DNA of 14,719 bases, taken from NCBI GenBank assembly GCA_934716785.1, contig CAKUYM010000075.1:1-14719 (forward strand), in the 5' to 3' direction. The notes beneath the pieces are model-generated. The model was not told the origin of the DNA. It saw only the letters and a program-made list of their open reading frames with translations, and did no database searches. The stretch comes from an uncultured Bacteroides sp. (GTDB taxonomy: Bacteria > Bacteroidota > Bacteroidia > Bacteroidales > Bacteroidaceae). Made by a program: the position numbers and the translations under genes. Within the stretch, counting starts at the first letter, position 1; each line of letters opens with the position of its first letter. Positions 13,995-14,719 of the stretch are shown here, one piece after another.

Positions 13995-14585
13995 ATGAAG
14001 TTTTGGAAATCAAATCATCAATCTGAACAGGAAGGTGATATGCAGTTTATTGCGCTTTACAAATTCTACTATCAAGATTTGTATGCCTATGGAGTAAGTT
14101 TGGGCTTCAATGCCGAAGATGTGAAAGATGCAATTCAAGAAGTCTATTTAAAATTGTATTTTAATGAGCACTTGTGTATTGATGAGAAGCAAATAAAATT
14201 TTATTTACTGCGTTCGGTCAGAAATCAGTTGATTGATTGGGAACGTACAAAGAAAGAAACGTTTTCTATAGAGGGAGAGGAAAGAATTTTTAAATTGTCT
14301 GTATCAGTAGAGGAAAGTTTTATAGCTGATGAAGATGATTTATTATTGAAAAAGAGAGTGAATAGAATTCTCAATTTGCTGACAGATCATCAGCGTGAGA
14401 TAGTTTATTTACATTTTATTGAAGAAATACCTTATGATGAAATTGCGGTAATGCTGGATATGAAAATTCAAACAGTGCGCGGACAAGTCTTTAAAGCGAT
14501 GGAAAAGCTAAGAAAATTAGATTCAAAAGATTATTTTTTATATTTTCTTGTCTTATATATACATGGAGTTTCATCTTTTAGATGA
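13995..14585 (+). CDS. ECF-type (sigma-70 family) RNA polymerase sigma factor
   Basis: The 196 residues have sigma region 2 (about 16-85: FYYQDLYAYGVSLGFN, then EDVKDAIQEVYLKLY and FYLLRSVRNQLIDWER) and region 4 (about 115-175: LNLLTDHQREIVYLHFIEE, then YDEIAVMLDMKIQTVRGQVF as the helix-turn-helix). It would direct RNA polymerase to a specific promoter set, as FecI-like sigmas of Bacteroides do. Those are commonly followed by a FecR-like anti-sigma gene; here a strong terminator begins about 24 bases after the stop, so this one is transcribed alone. The C terminus (FLYFLVLYIHGVSSFR) is hydrophobic and unusual. A TTG at 13980 in the same frame is less likely than the ATG at 13995. Two sampled 60-base lines have about 33% G+C, against about 57% in a line of the HlyD gene. 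Confidence 0.88.
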   Translation: MKFWKSNHQSEQEGDMQFIALYKFYYQDLYAYGVSLGFNAEDVKDAIQEVYLKLYFNEHLCIDEKQIKFYLLRSVRNQLIDWERTKKETFSIEGEERIFKLSVSVEESFIADEDDLLLKKRVNRILNLLTDHQREIVYLHFIEEIPYDEIAVMLDMKIQTVRGQVFKAMEKLRKLDSKDYFLYFLVLYIHGVSSFR

Positions 14586-14608
14586 CTGTAAATTAATATT
14601 ATATGTAG

Positions 14609-14646
14609 AAAGTGGAGAGTGCCGTCCAATAACTCTCTACTTTTTT
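14609..14646 (+). terminator. Rho-independent terminator of the sigma factor gene
   Basis: AGTGGAGAGT (14611-14620) pairs with ACTCTCTACT (14632-14641) with one G-T pair, extended by AA/TT at the base, around an 11-base loop, then a T-run (14641-14646). Confidence 0.9.
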
Positions 14647-14719
14647 GGTTCTTCGTCACTTTCGGGGCAGGTCATGTGTTAAAGCTAATAACTTTATTGC
14701 ATAGCAAGGTAATTCCAGC

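Overview
The window looks like a chromosomal segment of a Bacteroides species. Several genes are preceded by the Bacteroidetes promoter pattern (TTTG, 19 bases, TAnnTTTG), Shine-Dalgarno sequences are mostly absent, starts are A/T-rich, and the protein families (TonB-fused M56 peptidase, TlpA-like thioredoxin with a long N-terminal region, 313-residue malate dehydrogenase, CxxC-less Mrp) are typical of that order. No phage, CRISPR, rRNA or tRNA gene is visible. The species cannot be fixed from the sequence alone.

Layout. 1-122: tail of a membrane protein, closed by a strong terminator whose T-run doubles as the -33 element of the next promoter. 274-2213 (+): trmB (tRNA m7G46 methyltransferase) and an Mrp-type P-loop ATPase, ended by a very long stem-loop. 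2374-6583 (-): reading leftward, a BlaI/MecI-type repressor, an M56 membrane peptidase carrying two TonB C-terminal domains, a GC-rich REP-like palindrome, and an exported TlpA-like thioredoxin protein. The repressor promoter has a perfect TACGAAT/ATTCGTA dyad inside its spacer, which points to autoregulation. 6910-7473 (+): a small outer-membrane beta-barrel protein, divergent from the repressor, with a good promoter about 150 bases upstream and a structured leader that contains a possible 24-codon ORF. A bidirectional terminator separates it from the next operon.

7568-12481 (-): a four-gene export operon, transcribed leftward as TolC-like channel, HlyD-like adaptor and two ABC-2 permeases, with gaps of 10, 2 and 0 bases. 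No ATPase is encoded in it. Its promoter is a full consensus match, and an inverted repeat overlaps the -7 box. 12735-13676 (-): mdh, malate dehydrogenase, with its own terminator. 13995-14585 (+): a lone ECF-type sigma factor gene, clearly more AT-rich than the export operon, followed at once by a terminator and then by sequence that could be the edge of a mobile element.

The genes fall into separate jobs: tRNA modification and Fe-S/P-loop housekeeping, an envelope-sensing module (repressor, membrane protease, thioredoxin), a tripartite exporter spanning both membranes, central carbon metabolism and a sigma factor. The best leads for something under-described are the BlaI/M56-TonB2/TlpA module with its operator, the leader of the beta-barrel gene, the ATPase-less ABC-2 export operon with its operator-like dyads, and the REP-like element.
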